NCBI RefSeq assembly: GCF_001884045.1
Contig: NZ_MACF01000071.1
Coordinates: forward strand, 1-64,000
DNA length: 64,000 nucleotides
Reading direction: 5' to 3'
Origin: Bacillus mobilis
Lineage (GTDB): Bacteria; Bacillota; Bacilli; Bacillales; Bacillaceae_G
The notes below the pieces were generated by a model, which worked only from the letters and a program-made list of their open reading frames with translations, ran no database searches and was not told the DNA's origin. A program made the position numbers and the translations under genes. This document shows positions 16,321-25,915 of the stretch, piece after piece; the first letter of the stretch is position 1, and each line of letters starts with the position of its first letter.

Positions 16321-17439
16321 ATGAAAACAAAACAAACAATTGCTGCGTCTACACTAGCTTTAGCAATGATTGCTGGCGCAAACTCTGCTCATGCGGAAGT
16401 AACTGATGCTACTCCTCAGCAAAGTACGGGAGATCGATTAGCTGAAATTAAGCAACATAGACAAGAGTTAGATGCGAAATTGCAGCAGCACAAAGAAAAC
16501 GTGGATCAAACATTGAATGAACTTAACCAAGTTAAGGAAAATGTTGATACGAAGGTTAATGAACTACATGAGCGTAAACAAATTGCTGATGAAAAAATCA
16601 ATGAGATTAAACAACGTAAAGAAGAGTTAGATGCAAAACTTCAGCAAGACAAGCAAATCGCCGAAGATAAGATCGCTGAAATTAAAGAGCATAAAAAACA
16701 AGTAGAAGACAAAGTTGCTGAAGTGAAAGAACATAAGCAAAATATCGATAACAGAGTGAATGAGATTAAAGAACATAAACAAACTGTCGATGAAAAAGTG
16801 AATGAAATGAAGCAACATAAAGAAAACATCGATCAAAAGGTTACTGAACTTAAGGAAGTTAAAAAACAAGTAGATGAAAAATTAGCTGAGTTAAAGAAAG
16901 CGAAACAAACTGCTGAGGACAAACTTGCTGAGCTAAAAGAAAATAAGCCGAATACTGGTAACACGTTAGAGGAACTTAAGAAAATTAAAGGCAATTTAGA
17001 TAGTCTTTCCGCTAACTTAGAACTAGCTAAACAAGATGTAAAAAACAAACTTGCTGAATTACAAAAAGCTAGAGAAGAATTACTAAATAAAATTAACGAG
17101 ATAAAACAAGCGAAACAAACTGTTTCAGATGATTTAACAAAGAAAAAACAAGACTTAGATATTAAAATCAACGACTTTAAACATACTGAGAAAAAAATTG
17201 AAGACAAATTAGCTGAGGTACATACAACGAAGCAAAATGTAGATAACAAAATTAATGAAGTATCTCAATCAAAACAAACTGAAACAAAGACTGGTACTAC
17301 AAACACAAACAATAATGCTAAAGAACTTCCTAACGCTGGTAGTGAGCAATCAAATAATATGGCTTTAGGTATGTTATCTGTATTAGGCGGCGTTTTATTA
17401 CTTACGCGTAATAAAATTAAAGCGTTATTCTCAAAATAA
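16321..17439 (+). CDS. LPXTG-anchored coiled-coil surface protein
   Basis: This 372-residue wall protein has a signal peptide cut after AHA (about residue 25) and a long helical rod (about 40-320). It ends in a sorting signal LPNAG (336-340) with a hydrophobic helix and basic tail KALFSK, the substrate pattern of sortase A. The rod is built of about twenty 14-residue units of type KVxELKxxKQxxDE, two heptads each, so it is almost certainly a coiled coil. It carries no globular adhesin domain. Low-complexity frames on the other strand are shadows of the repeat. The stop codon lies inside the left flanking repeat of a bcr1 element. Confidence 0.88.
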   Translation: MKTKQTIAASTLALAMIAGANSAHAEVTDATPQQSTGDRLAEIKQHRQELDAKLQQHKENVDQTLNELNQVKENVDTKVNELHERKQIADEKINEIKQRKEELDAKLQQDKQIAEDKIAEIKEHKKQVEDKVAEVKEHKQNIDNRVNEIKEHKQTVDEKVNEMKQHKENIDQKVTELKEVKKQVDEKLAELKKAKQTAEDKLAELKENKPNTGNTLEELKKIKGNLDSLSANLELAKQDVKNKLAELQKAREELLNKINEIKQAKQTVSDDLTKKKQDLDIKINDFKHTEKKIEDKLAEVHTTKQNVDNKINEVSQSKQTETKTGTTNTNNNAKELPNAGSEQSNNMALGMLSVLGGVLLLTRNKIKALFSK

Positions 17440-17440
17440 A

Positions 17441-17585
17441 GTGAAACTTTAATCAGTGGGGTTTTCTTCATCCCCCACTGATTATTAGTTGAACCAATCG
17501 GACTTTTATGGGCAGTTGATCCCCACCTAACTTCTTTGCTTTCGCTGCATTTTGAGGTGGGGGTCTTACTGCCCATTAAAGCGGG
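17441..17585. repeat. bcr1 element
   Basis: This 145-bp structured element has two nested hairpins: AATCAGTGGGG with its complement (17451-17486), and TGGGCAGT...ACTGCCCA enclosing CCCCACCT...AGGTGGGG (17508-17576). Direct repeats ATAAA (17436-17440 and 17586-17590) flank it, the reverse complement of the TTTAT duplication I recall for bcr1 in the Bacillus cereus group. Its first hairpin may double as the terminator of the LPXTG gene. It encodes nothing. Confidence 0.8.
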
Positions 17586-17601
17586 ATAAATAAGTTGTCA
17601 T

Positions 17602-17645
17602 AAAAAAGAAAGCAATACACTTATATATTGCTTTCTTTTTTATTT
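17602..17645. terminator. bidirectional terminator
   Basis: AAAAAAGAAAGCAATA (17602-17617) and its exact complement (17626-17641) make a 16-bp stem directly past the panE-like stop. Confidence 0.9.
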
Positions 17646-17647
17646 TT

Positions 17648-18592
17648 TCATACATCCAATTGTATTGCTGATTTGTTAAAGGTCATTTCTTCATACACCT
17701 TTAAATTTTGATATACCGCACTCAATAATGGTGCTTCTATAGAAAATTGCTTTGCTATATCTAGTAAGTACCCCTGTAAGTGCTCACCTTCAATTGCAGA
17801 ACCTTTTTCCATATCCCGCTGCATCGATGACTTCATATCATACGAAATTTTATCAATCGTTTTCATATGTTCCTGGGCAATACCTTCCTTAACTGGTGCC
17901 CCTATATATTTCATAATTTGCACACATTCTTCAAATAAGTTTTGGATAAAATTGCGACCACCTTCGCTTTCACGAATCGGTCCTATCGGTGCACGCATTA
18001 ATGTTGTCACACCTGACATTGCAGTAATAAATAAATATTTATGCCACATATCTTGTGTAATATTTTCACTTAAAACAAAACTAGATTTCGTACCTGCAAA
18101 TGCTTTAGCAATATGCTTTATTCTCTCTGAATCTTGAAACTTCATTTCTCCAAACAGAAGTCTGTTGGCAACACTCGTTTGTACAATTTCTCCTTGATTG
18201 TTTAACGTCGTCTCGATAAAGCATAAACCGCCAATCACTTTTTCCACGCCAAATTCTTGTTGTAATAGTGATACATGGGCAATACCATTTAACAATGGAA
18301 TAATCACAGTATTTTCACCTACAAACGGCTTCAAATCTTGAATTGCCTCGTTTAAGTGATACGCTTTTGTTGAAAATAAAATAACATCAAACGGAGCAGT
18401 TCGATCTTCCTTCGTTATTAATTTCGGTTGGAAGGAAAAATCCCCGTTAACACTACGAATAACAAGTCCCGTTTCCTCTAATTGCTGTTTTCTTTTACTA
18501 CGGACAAGAAACGTAACATCTTCTCCTTTTTCGACTAATCGCCCTCCAAAAAAGCCTCCAACGCCACCCGCTCCTAATACTAAAATACGCAT
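17648..18592 (-). CDS. panE: 2-dehydropantoate 2-reductase family protein
   Basis: This 314-residue NADPH-dependent reductase reduces ketopantoate to pantoate in the pantothenate pathway, if the family assignment holds for this paralogue. It shows an N-terminal Rossmann motif GAGGVGGFFGGRL, the central KAYHLNEAI with the catalytic Lys, LLNGIAH and a C-terminal helical domain with KYLFITAMSG. Bacilli carry several PanE/ApbA paralogues, so the true substrate may differ. Single-gene unit. Confidence 0.8.
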   Translation of the reverse strand: MRILVLGAGGVGGFFGGRLVEKGEDVTFLVRSKRKQQLEETGLVIRSVNGDFSFQPKLITKEDRTAPFDVILFSTKAYHLNEAIQDLKPFVGENTVIIPLLNGIAHVSLLQQEFGVEKVIGGLCFIETTLNNQGEIVQTSVANRLLFGEMKFQDSERIKHIAKAFAGTKSSFVLSENITQDMWHKYLFITAMSGVTTLMRAPIGPIRESEGGRNFIQNLFEECVQIMKYIGAPVKEGIAQEHMKTIDKISYDMKSSMQRDMEKGSAIEGEHLQGYLLDIAKQFSIEAPLLSAVYQNLKVYEEMTFNKSAIQLDV

Positions 18593-18766
18593 ACAACATC
18601 CCCCTTTTCAAAATACAGTTTTATAACATTTCGTATACATAACATTATACATGTCCCCTACTAAATAAGCTGAATTTTCATTCTTAATCAACTATAAAAC
18701 AGTGGTTATTTTCAAATGAATTTGGGCATGTTGTTTTTATAGCATATATGAAAGGAAACAAAGTAA

Positions 18767-20242
18767 ATGGAGGCAATACAAACAATCGAGGAAAAAGATG
18801 TAACAACAGCTATATTTCAATTTATATTCCCGTTTTCTTTTAAAACTGGATATGAACAAAATATGTTCCCTTTCTTACAGAAAAATGATTTTCGCCCTTT
18901 TCGACTTGATCATCTTGAAAATGAAAATACATACTACGGAAAGTTTCAAGTTTCACATCAAAATATGGAAGCCTACTATCTTTCATTTACAAATAAAATA
19001 CTCTTTCCTCATTCAGAGCATCAAAAAGGATTGCAGCGTTATTCTAAAGACCTTAACTTAACTGGACATTTAACAACAAATTTGATTTCCGTTCCATTCA
19101 AGATTCATTCTATTGACGTAACACTTTGTCCCTATGAGCTTGGCTTCTTAACAATTCGGACAGAAGTAGAAACCGCTCCAAACATGACATTATCAGAAGC
19201 AATTGAATTTGCCGCCCGCTTCCGTGTACTTGAAACTAAAAATGATACAACTGAAACTATCTGTATTGAATGTAATGGCAAACAATATTCACAAGTAGAG
19301 AAGCTCATATTCGGCAATTTATTTCATGGCTTAACAGACTTCTTTGAGAAAAAGAGATTGCGGAGCTCTTACTTTCAAACATTCCCATTCTTTGAAGATC
19401 AACGAATGTATGTACAAACTTTATTATCCATAAATAAAGAGTCGGACCTTCATGTAGTTGATGTATATCGAGCTTCCAGTCTTTCCGGATTAACAGACGA
19501 TGGTAAGCCGTATATTAGCGCAAATAATATTCCTTATATTCAAGATTATTTAATAAAACATTCATATCAAAGATGGGCTCCAAATCGCTACTTTATTATG
19601 GAAGAACATATTTTCACATGTATAACAAACGAGGGTGAACACGCATTCGCTAAACTTGCTAGTCAAATGTACGGGGAGTTTTATTACGCCTTGTTATTGA
19701 ATCTATTTCATAAAGTTGTTTTATTAAAAATGGCAAACGCTTATGCTGAACTAAATATTGAACAAGATACAAATGAAATAGAGAAATTAATTTATTCAAT
19801 CAATTCGTTTACAGCGAATTACTTTTCTTTAGAGCTAGTATCCCAATCACAGAGTGAAGATATTTTCTTCCGCTTAAGAAATCTATTTAACATTGAGGTA
19901 CTATACTCGAATGCAAAACAAAATCTTGATAGTTTGTTTAAATATCAAGAAAACGTCGCTTCTAAAAAAGATAGCCTTTTACTATTAATTTTAACGCTCT
20001 ACTCTGTAGTAGGCCAAATGTTAGGGTTTACTATGATTGATCTTTTAAGAAACACCGATTCAAACAAAATATCGTCACCACTGGAATTTTTCGCACTTTT
20101 AATAGCAATTAGCGGCATCGTTATTTCACTTATTTTAGGTGCGCAAAGTTTATACCAATGGAGTCTACAACATAAACGAAGAAAAGCATGGGTAAAACAA
20201 ACTGTACTTTCTGCTGTAAAAGAGAAAGATGATAAGAAGTAA
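18767..20242 (+). CDS. hypothetical membrane-tethered protein
   Basis: This 491-residue protein has a large soluble N-terminal part (about 1-400) with no motif I recognise and two C-terminal transmembrane helices (about 400-425 and 440-465), then a basic tail (HKRRKAW). The layout, a cytoplasmic body with a C-terminal hairpin anchor, resembles some CorA-like proteins, but no GMN motif is present. GAAAGGAAAC lies before the start. It is followed by the dispersed repeat at 20287 and looks like a group-specific gene. Confidence 0.7.
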   Translation: MEAIQTIEEKDVTTAIFQFIFPFSFKTGYEQNMFPFLQKNDFRPFRLDHLENENTYYGKFQVSHQNMEAYYLSFTNKILFPHSEHQKGLQRYSKDLNLTGHLTTNLISVPFKIHSIDVTLCPYELGFLTIRTEVETAPNMTLSEAIEFAARFRVLETKNDTTETICIECNGKQYSQVEKLIFGNLFHGLTDFFEKKRLRSSYFQTFPFFEDQRMYVQTLLSINKESDLHVVDVYRASSLSGLTDDGKPYISANNIPYIQDYLIKHSYQRWAPNRYFIMEEHIFTCITNEGEHAFAKLASQMYGEFYYALLLNLFHKVVLLKMANAYAELNIEQDTNEIEKLIYSINSFTANYFSLELVSQSQSEDIFFRLRNLFNIEVLYSNAKQNLDSLFKYQENVASKKDSLLLLILTLYSVVGQMLGFTMIDLLRNTDSNKISSPLEFFALLIAISGIVISLILGAQSLYQWSLQHKRRKAWVKQTVLSAVKEKDDKK

Positions 20243-20286
20243 AGAAGGTTATTTTCAAATTACAAATACGTAATACGCGCTTCAGT

Positions 20287-20392
20287 AAATGAAATTTTTA
20301 TCAGCGATTTTTCAAATATATCGGCGCAACTCAAAATTTATCAGCGATTTTTCAAATATATCGACTTACCGACAAAAACTAACAAAAAACAC
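20287..20392. repeat. dispersed intergenic repeat, second copy
   Basis: Two 40-bp units (TTTATCAGCGATTTTTCAAA, then TATATCG) are followed by ATCGACTTACCGACAAAAA, matching the end of the repeat at 8642-8732. As there, a terminator follows immediately. Confidence 0.7.
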
Positions 20393-20396
20393 ATCA

Positions 20397-20437
20397 AAAA
20401 AAGTACTCCAAATTTTAGTTTGGAGTACTTTTTTTAC
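20397..20437. terminator. bidirectional terminator
   Basis: AAAAAGTACTCCAAA and its complement form the stem around TTTTAG, between the membrane protein gene and trhO. Confidence 0.9.
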
Positions 20438-20448
20438 ACTAATTCAGC

Positions 20449-21408
20449 TTACTTCCCTGCTTCGATTTTCTCTAATGCAGCAGCTACTTGCTCTTCCGTT
20501 AATTCATGTTGTACTACGTAGCGGTTACGTGGGCTTACGCGACATTCATGAGAACATGCACGTAAATATTTCGCTTCGTTTTCTTCAGAACATAAAATCT
20601 TCTTATTACATTCTGGATTTGAACAGTTTACATAGCGCTCACAAGGTTCACCTGAGAAGTGGTCTTTACCAACGATAACATGTTCTTTTTGGTTTACTGG
20701 TACAGCGATGCGCTCATCGAATACGTAACATTGTCCATCCCAAAGCTCGCCTTGTACTTCTGGGTCTTTACCGTACGTTACAATACCGCCGTGAAGCTGA
20801 CTTACATCTTCGTAACCTTCACGAACTAACCAACCAGAGAACTTCTCACAACGAATTCCGCCAGTACAGTATGTTAAAATCTTTTTACCTTCAAGCGTTT
20901 CTTTGTTTTCTCTAATCCAATCTGGTAATTCACGGAATGATTCAATATCAGGTTTAATCGCACCTTTAAAGTGTCCTAAATCAAACTCATAATCATTTCG
21001 TGCATCAATAATAACTGTATCTTCTTGTTTCATTGCCTCATAAAAATCTTTTGGCTCTAAATACTTCCCAGTTATTTCGTGTGGGTTAATGTCATCTTCT
21101 AGACGAAGTGTAACTAACTCAGGACGAGGACGTACGTGCATTTTCTTGAATGCATGCCCTTCTTCTTCATCTATTTTAAATACGATACCGTCAAAACGTG
21201 GATCGTTGTTCATTGCTTCCATGTATTTCTCAGTTTGCTCTACAGTACCAGAACAAGTTCCGTTAATTCCTTCTTTTGCTACAAGAATTCTACCTTTTAA
21301 TTCAAGTGAATTACAAAATGCTAAATGCTCTGCCGCGAATTCTTCTGGGTTTTCAATTGTTGTGTACATGTAATATAGTAATACTCTATATGGTTTTGTA
21401 GTTGCCAA
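20449..21408 (-). CDS. trhO: tRNA uridine hydroxylase TrhO (rhodanese family)
   Basis: This 319-residue protein has an N-terminal acylphosphatase-like domain, a central rhodanese domain and a C-terminal Cys-rich segment ([16 protein letters not shown]...CSHEC). The catalytic loop reads [14 protein letters not shown]. The family oxidises U34 of certain tRNAs to 5-hydroxyuridine with oxygen. The start is TTG at 21408, nine bases after AGGTGGT; no ATG with a ribosome site is near. It is a single gene with its own terminator. Confidence 0.88.
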   Translation of the reverse strand: MATTKPYRVLLYYMYTTIENPEEFAAEHLAFCNSLELKGRILVAKEGINGTCSGTVEQTEKYMEAMNNDPRFDGIVFKIDEEEGHAFKKMHVRPRPELVTLRLEDDINPHEITGKYLEPKDFYEAMKQEDTVIIDARNDYEFDLGHFKGAIKPDIESFRELPDWIRENKETLEGKKILTYCTGGIRCEKFSGWLVREGYEDVSQLHGGIVTYGKDPEVQGELWDGQCYVFDERIAVPVNQKEHVIVGKDHFSGEPCERYVNCSNPECNKKILCSEENEAKYLRACSHECRVSPRNRYVVQHELTEEQVAAALEKIEAGK

Positions 21409-21883
21409 TGTGTTTCTACCACCTATCTAATTTTTAAAATCATGTATAAGTTAACGTTCATATCAAAACATATATAATAAGAAAATGAATCCATTTTCTT
21501 CTCTTTATACTATTTTCTATCAGTTAACAAAAATAAAAAACAAGATTACACACCAAAACCCTGTGGTTATGTTGTAATCCCAATATATTATATATCATAC
21601 AAATGCAATTCCATCAATTAATATGCTGTATTATCGGCTTTTTGTTCACATAAATTTCAAAAATAGCCCTTTAATTCATTATGTTTCCCCACGTCATCAA
21701 ACCATAAACTCCCAATTTTTTATTACACGACACCATCCATTGTAGCAAGGCATATAATTTGCACTAAGGAAACATTTGTGTTCCAATAAAAATATCATCT
21801 AGTACATTTAAATGTATTGAAATAAACAATAAGAATACTTACAATAATTTCATCAAGTTAACATTTCAAAGGGGAAAACTACT
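21409..21883. other. trhO-mntH intergenic region
   Basis: This 475-bp AT-rich divergent gap holds no supported ORF. It contains a loose inverted repeat near 21543-21582 (GATTACA...TGTAATC), which could be a terminator or RNA hairpin, and the mntH promoter with its MntR-like box. Nothing else was recognised. Confidence 0.5.
21753..21774 (+). promoter_or_regulatory. mntH promoter with MntR-type operator
   Basis: TTTGCACTAAGGAAACA at 21758-21774 differs little from the MntR consensus of Bacillus (TTTGCCTTAAGGAAACT as I recall it). It overlaps the end of a TATAAT at 21753-21758, so manganese-loaded MntR bound there would block transcription. The start codon lies 110 bp downstream. Confidence 0.75.
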
Positions 21884-23179
21884 ATGAATAAAGATATATC
21901 AAAAGATGAACAAGTCCCTTCTCAAAGTACAACTGTTCAATCAGCACACTTAGCTTTAAGTGGCGAAACGAAAGGCTGGAAAAGACTGTTACCGTTTTTA
22001 GGGCCCGCTTTTATCGCATCTGTAGCTTATATTGATCCTGGTAACTTTGCTACAAATATCGCAGCTGGTTCACAATATGGATACTTACTATTATGGGTTA
22101 TATTCGCTTCTAACTTAATGGCAGTATTAATTCAAACTTTATCAGCTAAATTAGGAATTGCTACGGGAAATAATTTACCTGAAATAGCTCGCGAGCACTT
22201 TCCAAAACCAGTGTCTATCGGCTTATGGATACAAGGTGAACTCGTTATTATGGCTACAGATTTAGCTGAATTTATCGGGGCAGCACTCGGATTGTATTTA
22301 TTATTTGGAATTCCTATGTTACCAGCTGCTTTAATTACAGCAGTCGGATCATTTATTATTCTTGAGTTTCAACGCAGAGGATTTCGCCCACTAGAAGCTA
22401 TTATTACAGGGATGATTTTTATTGTAGTAATAGCATTTGGGATTCAAGTTTTTTATGCAAAACCAGAATTAAGTCCCCTTCTTGCAGGACTATTTATTCC
22501 GAAATTCCAAGGTGTAGACAGTATACTACTTGCAGCAGGGATATTAGGCGCGACAGTTATGCCACATGCAATCTATTTACATTCTGCATTGACACAACGC
22601 CGCGTGGTTGGAACAACTGATGAACAAAAGAAAAAGATTTTCCGTTTCGAGTTTATTGATATCATTATCGCAATGGTTATCGCTGGAGCAATTAATGCGA
22701 GTATGTTAATTGTTGCTGCTGCACTATTCTTTAAAAATGGCTTGCATGTTGAAGATCTTGATATTGCTTTTAACCAGTTTAGCACGTTAGTCGGTCCAGT
22801 ATCGGCTGCTTTATTTGGAATTGGGCTCTTATCAGCAGGACTATCTAGCTCTTCTGTCGGTACAATGTCAGGTGATATTATTATGCAAGGTTTCATTCGA
22901 ATGCATATTCCGTTATATTTACGCCGCTTTATTACAATGATTCCACCATTAGTTATTATCGCTTTAGGTGTAAATCCAACTTACGCTCTAGTCATGAGCC
23001 AAGTCGTCTTATCATTCGGTATTGCTTTTGCACTAGTACCACTTATTATGTTTACAAGCAATAAAAAAATTATGGGTGCGCTCGTTAATCACCGCATAAC
23101 AACCTTTATCGCTTGGATCATCGCTGCACTTGTTATCATTTTAAATATTTTCTTACTGTATCAAACGTTTATAGGGTAA
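21884..23179 (+). CDS. mntH: Nramp-type manganese transporter MntH
   Basis: This 431-residue protein has about 11 membrane helices and belongs to the proton-coupled Mn2+/Fe2+ uptake family. The metal-site motif in TM1 is intact (ASVAYIDPGNFATN), as is the TM6 motif ATVMPHAIYLHSAL. AAAGGGG precedes the ATG. The MntR-like box upstream indicates repression by manganese, as in Bacillus subtilis. Its last 11 bp overlap the end of the converging M23 peptidase gene. Confidence 0.92.
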   Translation: MNKDISKDEQVPSQSTTVQSAHLALSGETKGWKRLLPFLGPAFIASVAYIDPGNFATNIAAGSQYGYLLLWVIFASNLMAVLIQTLSAKLGIATGNNLPEIAREHFPKPVSIGLWIQGELVIMATDLAEFIGAALGLYLLFGIPMLPAALITAVGSFIILEFQRRGFRPLEAIITGMIFIVVIAFGIQVFYAKPELSPLLAGLFIPKFQGVDSILLAAGILGATVMPHAIYLHSALTQRRVVGTTDEQKKKIFRFEFIDIIIAMVIAGAINASMLIVAAALFFKNGLHVEDLDIAFNQFSTLVGPVSAALFGIGLLSAGLSSSSVGTMSGDIIMQGFIRMHIPLYLRRFITMIPPLVIIALGVNPTYALVMSQVVLSFGIAFALVPLIMFTSNKKIMGALVNHRITTFIAWIIAALVIILNIFLLYQTFIG

Positions 23180-24077
23180 TAGAAAAAGGTATTCCAATAA
23201 AACTGGAATACCTTTTTTTATTGCCACTTATATATGTACCTCTTTCTGGCATTATCGCACCTTTCTCAGTTCGAAAGTAAAGTGGTAATCCTTCCGAAAA
23301 AAACATGCTCACCTTGGATGGATCCTGCCTTTGATGATGAATATGTAAATGCGGCTCACTTGAACTTCCGGAGTTACCGACTTGGGCAAGAACCTCTCCT
23401 TCATTTACATGTTGCCCTTCCCTCACTTTAATTGATCCTTTTTTTAAATGGGCAAGAATCAAAAATGTCCCTGATTCATCTAGTCGTATATAAATATGAT
23501 TCCCCGCCATTGACTGAAAATCATCCTCTCCTGGAACTACATCTTTTTCATCATTATTGATAGATACAACTGTTCCAGAAGCTGGTGCCATTACTTTCAC
23601 TCCATATATTCCATAATCCCCTAAATTACTACTTCTCACTTCAGCAGGCGGAATAAGAATATCATATGCCCATCGTTCATTTGGTTTTATAACATGATAG
23701 TTTGTTTCTAATCGATCACCGCCCCAGCCCACTAATGCTCGTTCATCCAAAGGAAATCGAACGACTGCTTTAGGACTCATAGATTGTACATCTGCTGGGT
23801 AAGCAAGTCCCCCTATATTAGCAAACCATCCTAAAGGCCAAGCTCCAATTATAGAGAAAAGAACGATGAAGAGTAGTGTTCTATCTATTCGCTTTCTGAA
23901 AATGCCTTTCCACAAAAGTAGGAATACTGATCCTATCAAAATAAAGATTGATACTAAGCTAAAGGCTTGTAACCCCCACCAAACAATGACTGATATAACA
24001 CCATGGGCTAAATAAACTACACTCCAACTTATAATTAAAAACGCAACTAACATTACTAATACATATTTCATCCACAT
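23169..24077 (-). CDS. membrane-anchored M23 metallopeptidase
   Basis: This 302-residue protein has three to four N-terminal membrane helices (about 1-100), then an external LytM/M23 domain. Motifs ANHxx-type GNHIYIRLD, LAHLKKGSIKVREGQ, GNSGSSSEPHLHIHHQ and the HLH zinc motif are visible. It may cleave peptidoglycan peptides or act as a regulator of them. Its last 17 codons lie in the mntH end and the terminator stem, so coding and terminator share sequence. Confidence 0.82.
   Translation of the reverse strand: MWMKYVLVMLVAFLIISWSVVYLAHGVISVIVWWGLQAFSLVSIFILIGSVFLLLWKGIFRKRIDRTLLFIVLFSIIGAWPLGWFANIGGLAYPADVQSMSPKAVVRFPLDERALVGWGGDRLETNYHVIKPNERWAYDILIPPAEVRSSNLGDYGIYGVKVMAPASGTVVSINNDEKDVVPGEDDFQSMAGNHIYIRLDESGTFLILAHLKKGSIKVREGQHVNEGEVLAQVGNSGSSSEPHLHIHHQRQDPSKVSMFFSEGLPLYFRTEKGAIMPERGTYISGNKKRYSSFIGIPFSITL
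23183..23219. terminator. bidirectional terminator inside an M23 coding end
   Basis: AAAAAGGTATTCCA and its complement TGGAATACCTTTTT serve mntH. On the other strand the same bases encode the residues FIGIPFS of the M23 protein. Confidence 0.85.
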
Positions 24078-24159
24078 GTTGTATCCCCACCCTCATATCT
24101 TTGTTCTACATGATACGAAGTGAGAATTACGATATATAAAAGAAATACTTACGACTTTC

Positions 24160-25227
24160 TTACAATTCTTGATAATGCGGTAAAACGATGGTGAAAACAG
24201 TTTCTTTCTCGTTACTGCACACAGTGATATCCCCTTTATGAAGCTCTGCTATACTTCTCGCAATTGCAAGTCCCATTCCTTTTCCACCCGTATGAGAGCT
24301 ACGTGATTTTTCACCACGATAAAACTTCTCAAAAACGTAAGGAAGGTTCTCATTCGGAATACATTGTCCAAAATTTTTAATTTCTATTTCAACATTCATG
24401 TCTCTTTTAGAAATTTGAATCAAAATCTGTTTTCCGTCTTTCCCGTATATAATACTATTACTAATTACATTTTCGAACAGCCTCACCATAAGCGCTACAT
24501 CCATTTCCACATGTAACTCCTTATCACCATTAATACAAAAGCTCATATCGGCATCATCTAATTGTGGCACAAAATCAATCATGATTTGTTCAATGAACGC
24601 TTTCATATTTACTACACTTTTATGTAATTCAATCTCTCTATAATTTATTTGACAATATTCTAATAAATCATCTACTTGATTTTTTAATTCATAACTTTTT
24701 CGCTTTAATATACTTACATACTGTTCACATTCTTCTCTATTTGAATGCAGCTGATTTCCTAACAGGTCCGCGTAACCGATTAGAGATGTTACAGGTGTTC
24801 GTAAGTCATGGGAAATATTACTAATCATTTCACTTTTCATTTCCTGCGATTTTTTTTCATTTTCGATAGACTCTTTTAAACTTTTAGCCATTCTATTAAC
24901 ATTCGCTGCTAATTCACCAATCTCGTCATTTTTTGAAATAGGTATATGTATTTCCAAATTACCACTACTTATTTGCTTCACACTCTTGTTAATTTCAGAT
25001 AATCTTTTCGTCATTGTTTTTGTCATGAATGCAAAGTATATTGTAGTAAAAGTTAAAAAAGCTATTAAATATAAAAATGAATATTTTTTCTCTAATTCGG
25101 TAACTTGACCATATATATTTCCAATTAATATTTGAAACGTTATTATACTTACAGTTGCTAATAAGATGCTACATATGAATGCGATAAAAAACTTAGCTCT
25201 AATGCCTTGTAATGATTTAATCTTCAA
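24160..25227 (-). CDS. sensor histidine kinase
   Basis: This kinase of about 355 residues has two closely spaced membrane helices (about 12-32 and 45-65) with almost no external loop, then a HAMP domain. A HisKA box follows (ISNISHDLRTPVTSL), and the HATPase has NVISNSIIYGK, FGQCIPNENL and GKGMGLAIAR. The tiny external part suggests sensing within the membrane or through a partner. Start options are an ATG at 25251 without a good ribosome site and a TTG at 25227 behind GGGGAG; I favour the TTG. Either way it overlaps the regulator gene. Confidence 0.85.
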   Translation of the reverse strand: MKIKSLQGIRAKFFIAFICSILLATVSIITFQILIGNIYGQVTELEKKYSFLYLIAFLTFTTIYFAFMTKTMTKRLSEINKSVKQISSGNLEIHIPISKNDEIGELAANVNRMAKSLKESIENEKKSQEMKSEMISNISHDLRTPVTSLIGYADLLGNQLHSNREECEQYVSILKRKSYELKNQVDDLLEYCQINYREIELHKSVVNMKAFIEQIMIDFVPQLDDADMSFCINGDKELHVEMDVALMVRLFENVISNSIIYGKDGKQILIQISKRDMNVEIEIKNFGQCIPNENLPYVFEKFYRGEKSRSSHTGGKGMGLAIARSIAELHKGDITVCSNEKETVFTIVLPHYQEL

Positions 25228-25915
25228 TTTTATATCCGACTCCCCAAACATTTTGAATAAACTTCGGCTCTTTTGGATTCTCTTCAATTTTATTTCTTAA
25301 TCTTGCAATATGAACCATTACTGTATTATTGCTTTCATAGGCCCTTTCTTTCCAAACGCTTTCATATATTTCTTCAATAGTAAATACACGATTTTTTGCA
25401 GCGGCCATTAAGTATAAAATATCATATTCGGTTCTCGTAAGATTGATTGTTTCTCCATATAACATTACTGTTCTAGACACTTCATCTATTTCTAAACCTC
25501 TAATGTTTATTTTCTTTTCTATTTCTTGGACAGCATTTTGATTAAAATATGTATACCTTCTTAATTGAGCTTTCACTCTCGCTATAAATTCAATTGTACT
25601 AAAGGGCTTCACAATATAATCATCTGCTCCAGTACTAAATCCTATTACCTTATCTACATCCGATGATTTTGCGCTTAAAAACATAATTGGTAAACTATGT
25701 TTCTCTCTAATCCTTCTACACAATTCTATTCCATCCATTTGTGGCATCATAATATCCAAAATAGCAAGTTGAATTCTGTTATTATTTATTATTTTTAAAG
25801 CCTCTTCTCCATTTTGAGCACTAAAAACTTTAAAACCTTCTTGCATTAAATTCACGTTCACAAATCGAACAATATCTTGATCATCATCTACAATTAAAAT
25901 TGAATTTTTCTCCAT
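25217..25915 (-). CDS. OmpR-family response regulator
   Basis: This 232-residue regulator has a receiver domain with acidic DDD, phospho-acceptor Asp54 (LAILDIMMPQM) and the Lys of IVKPF. A winged helix follows, ending VHIARLRNKIEENPKEPKFIQNVWGVGYK. AGAGG lies before the ATG at 25915; the frame start at 25960 is unsupported. It overlaps the kinase gene by about 11 bp. The pair resembles membrane-stress systems with intramembrane-sensing kinases, but no target gene such as an ABC transporter is adjacent. Confidence 0.88.
   Translation of the reverse strand: MEKNSILIVDDDQDIVRFVNVNLMQEGFKVFSAQNGEEALKIINNNRIQLAILDIMMPQMDGIELCRRIREKHSLPIMFLSAKSSDVDKVIGFSTGADDYIVKPFSTIEFIARVKAQLRRYTYFNQNAVQEIEKKINIRGLEIDEVSRTVMLYGETINLTRTEYDILYLMAAAKNRVFTIEEIYESVWKERAYESNNTVMVHIARLRNKIEENPKEPKFIQNVWGVGYKIED

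Noticed and set aside
16627-17249. Long minus-strand frames opposite the LPXTG gene
   Set aside because: They are the antisense reading of the repetitive coiled-coil sequence, composed almost only of Phe, Leu, Ser and Cys.
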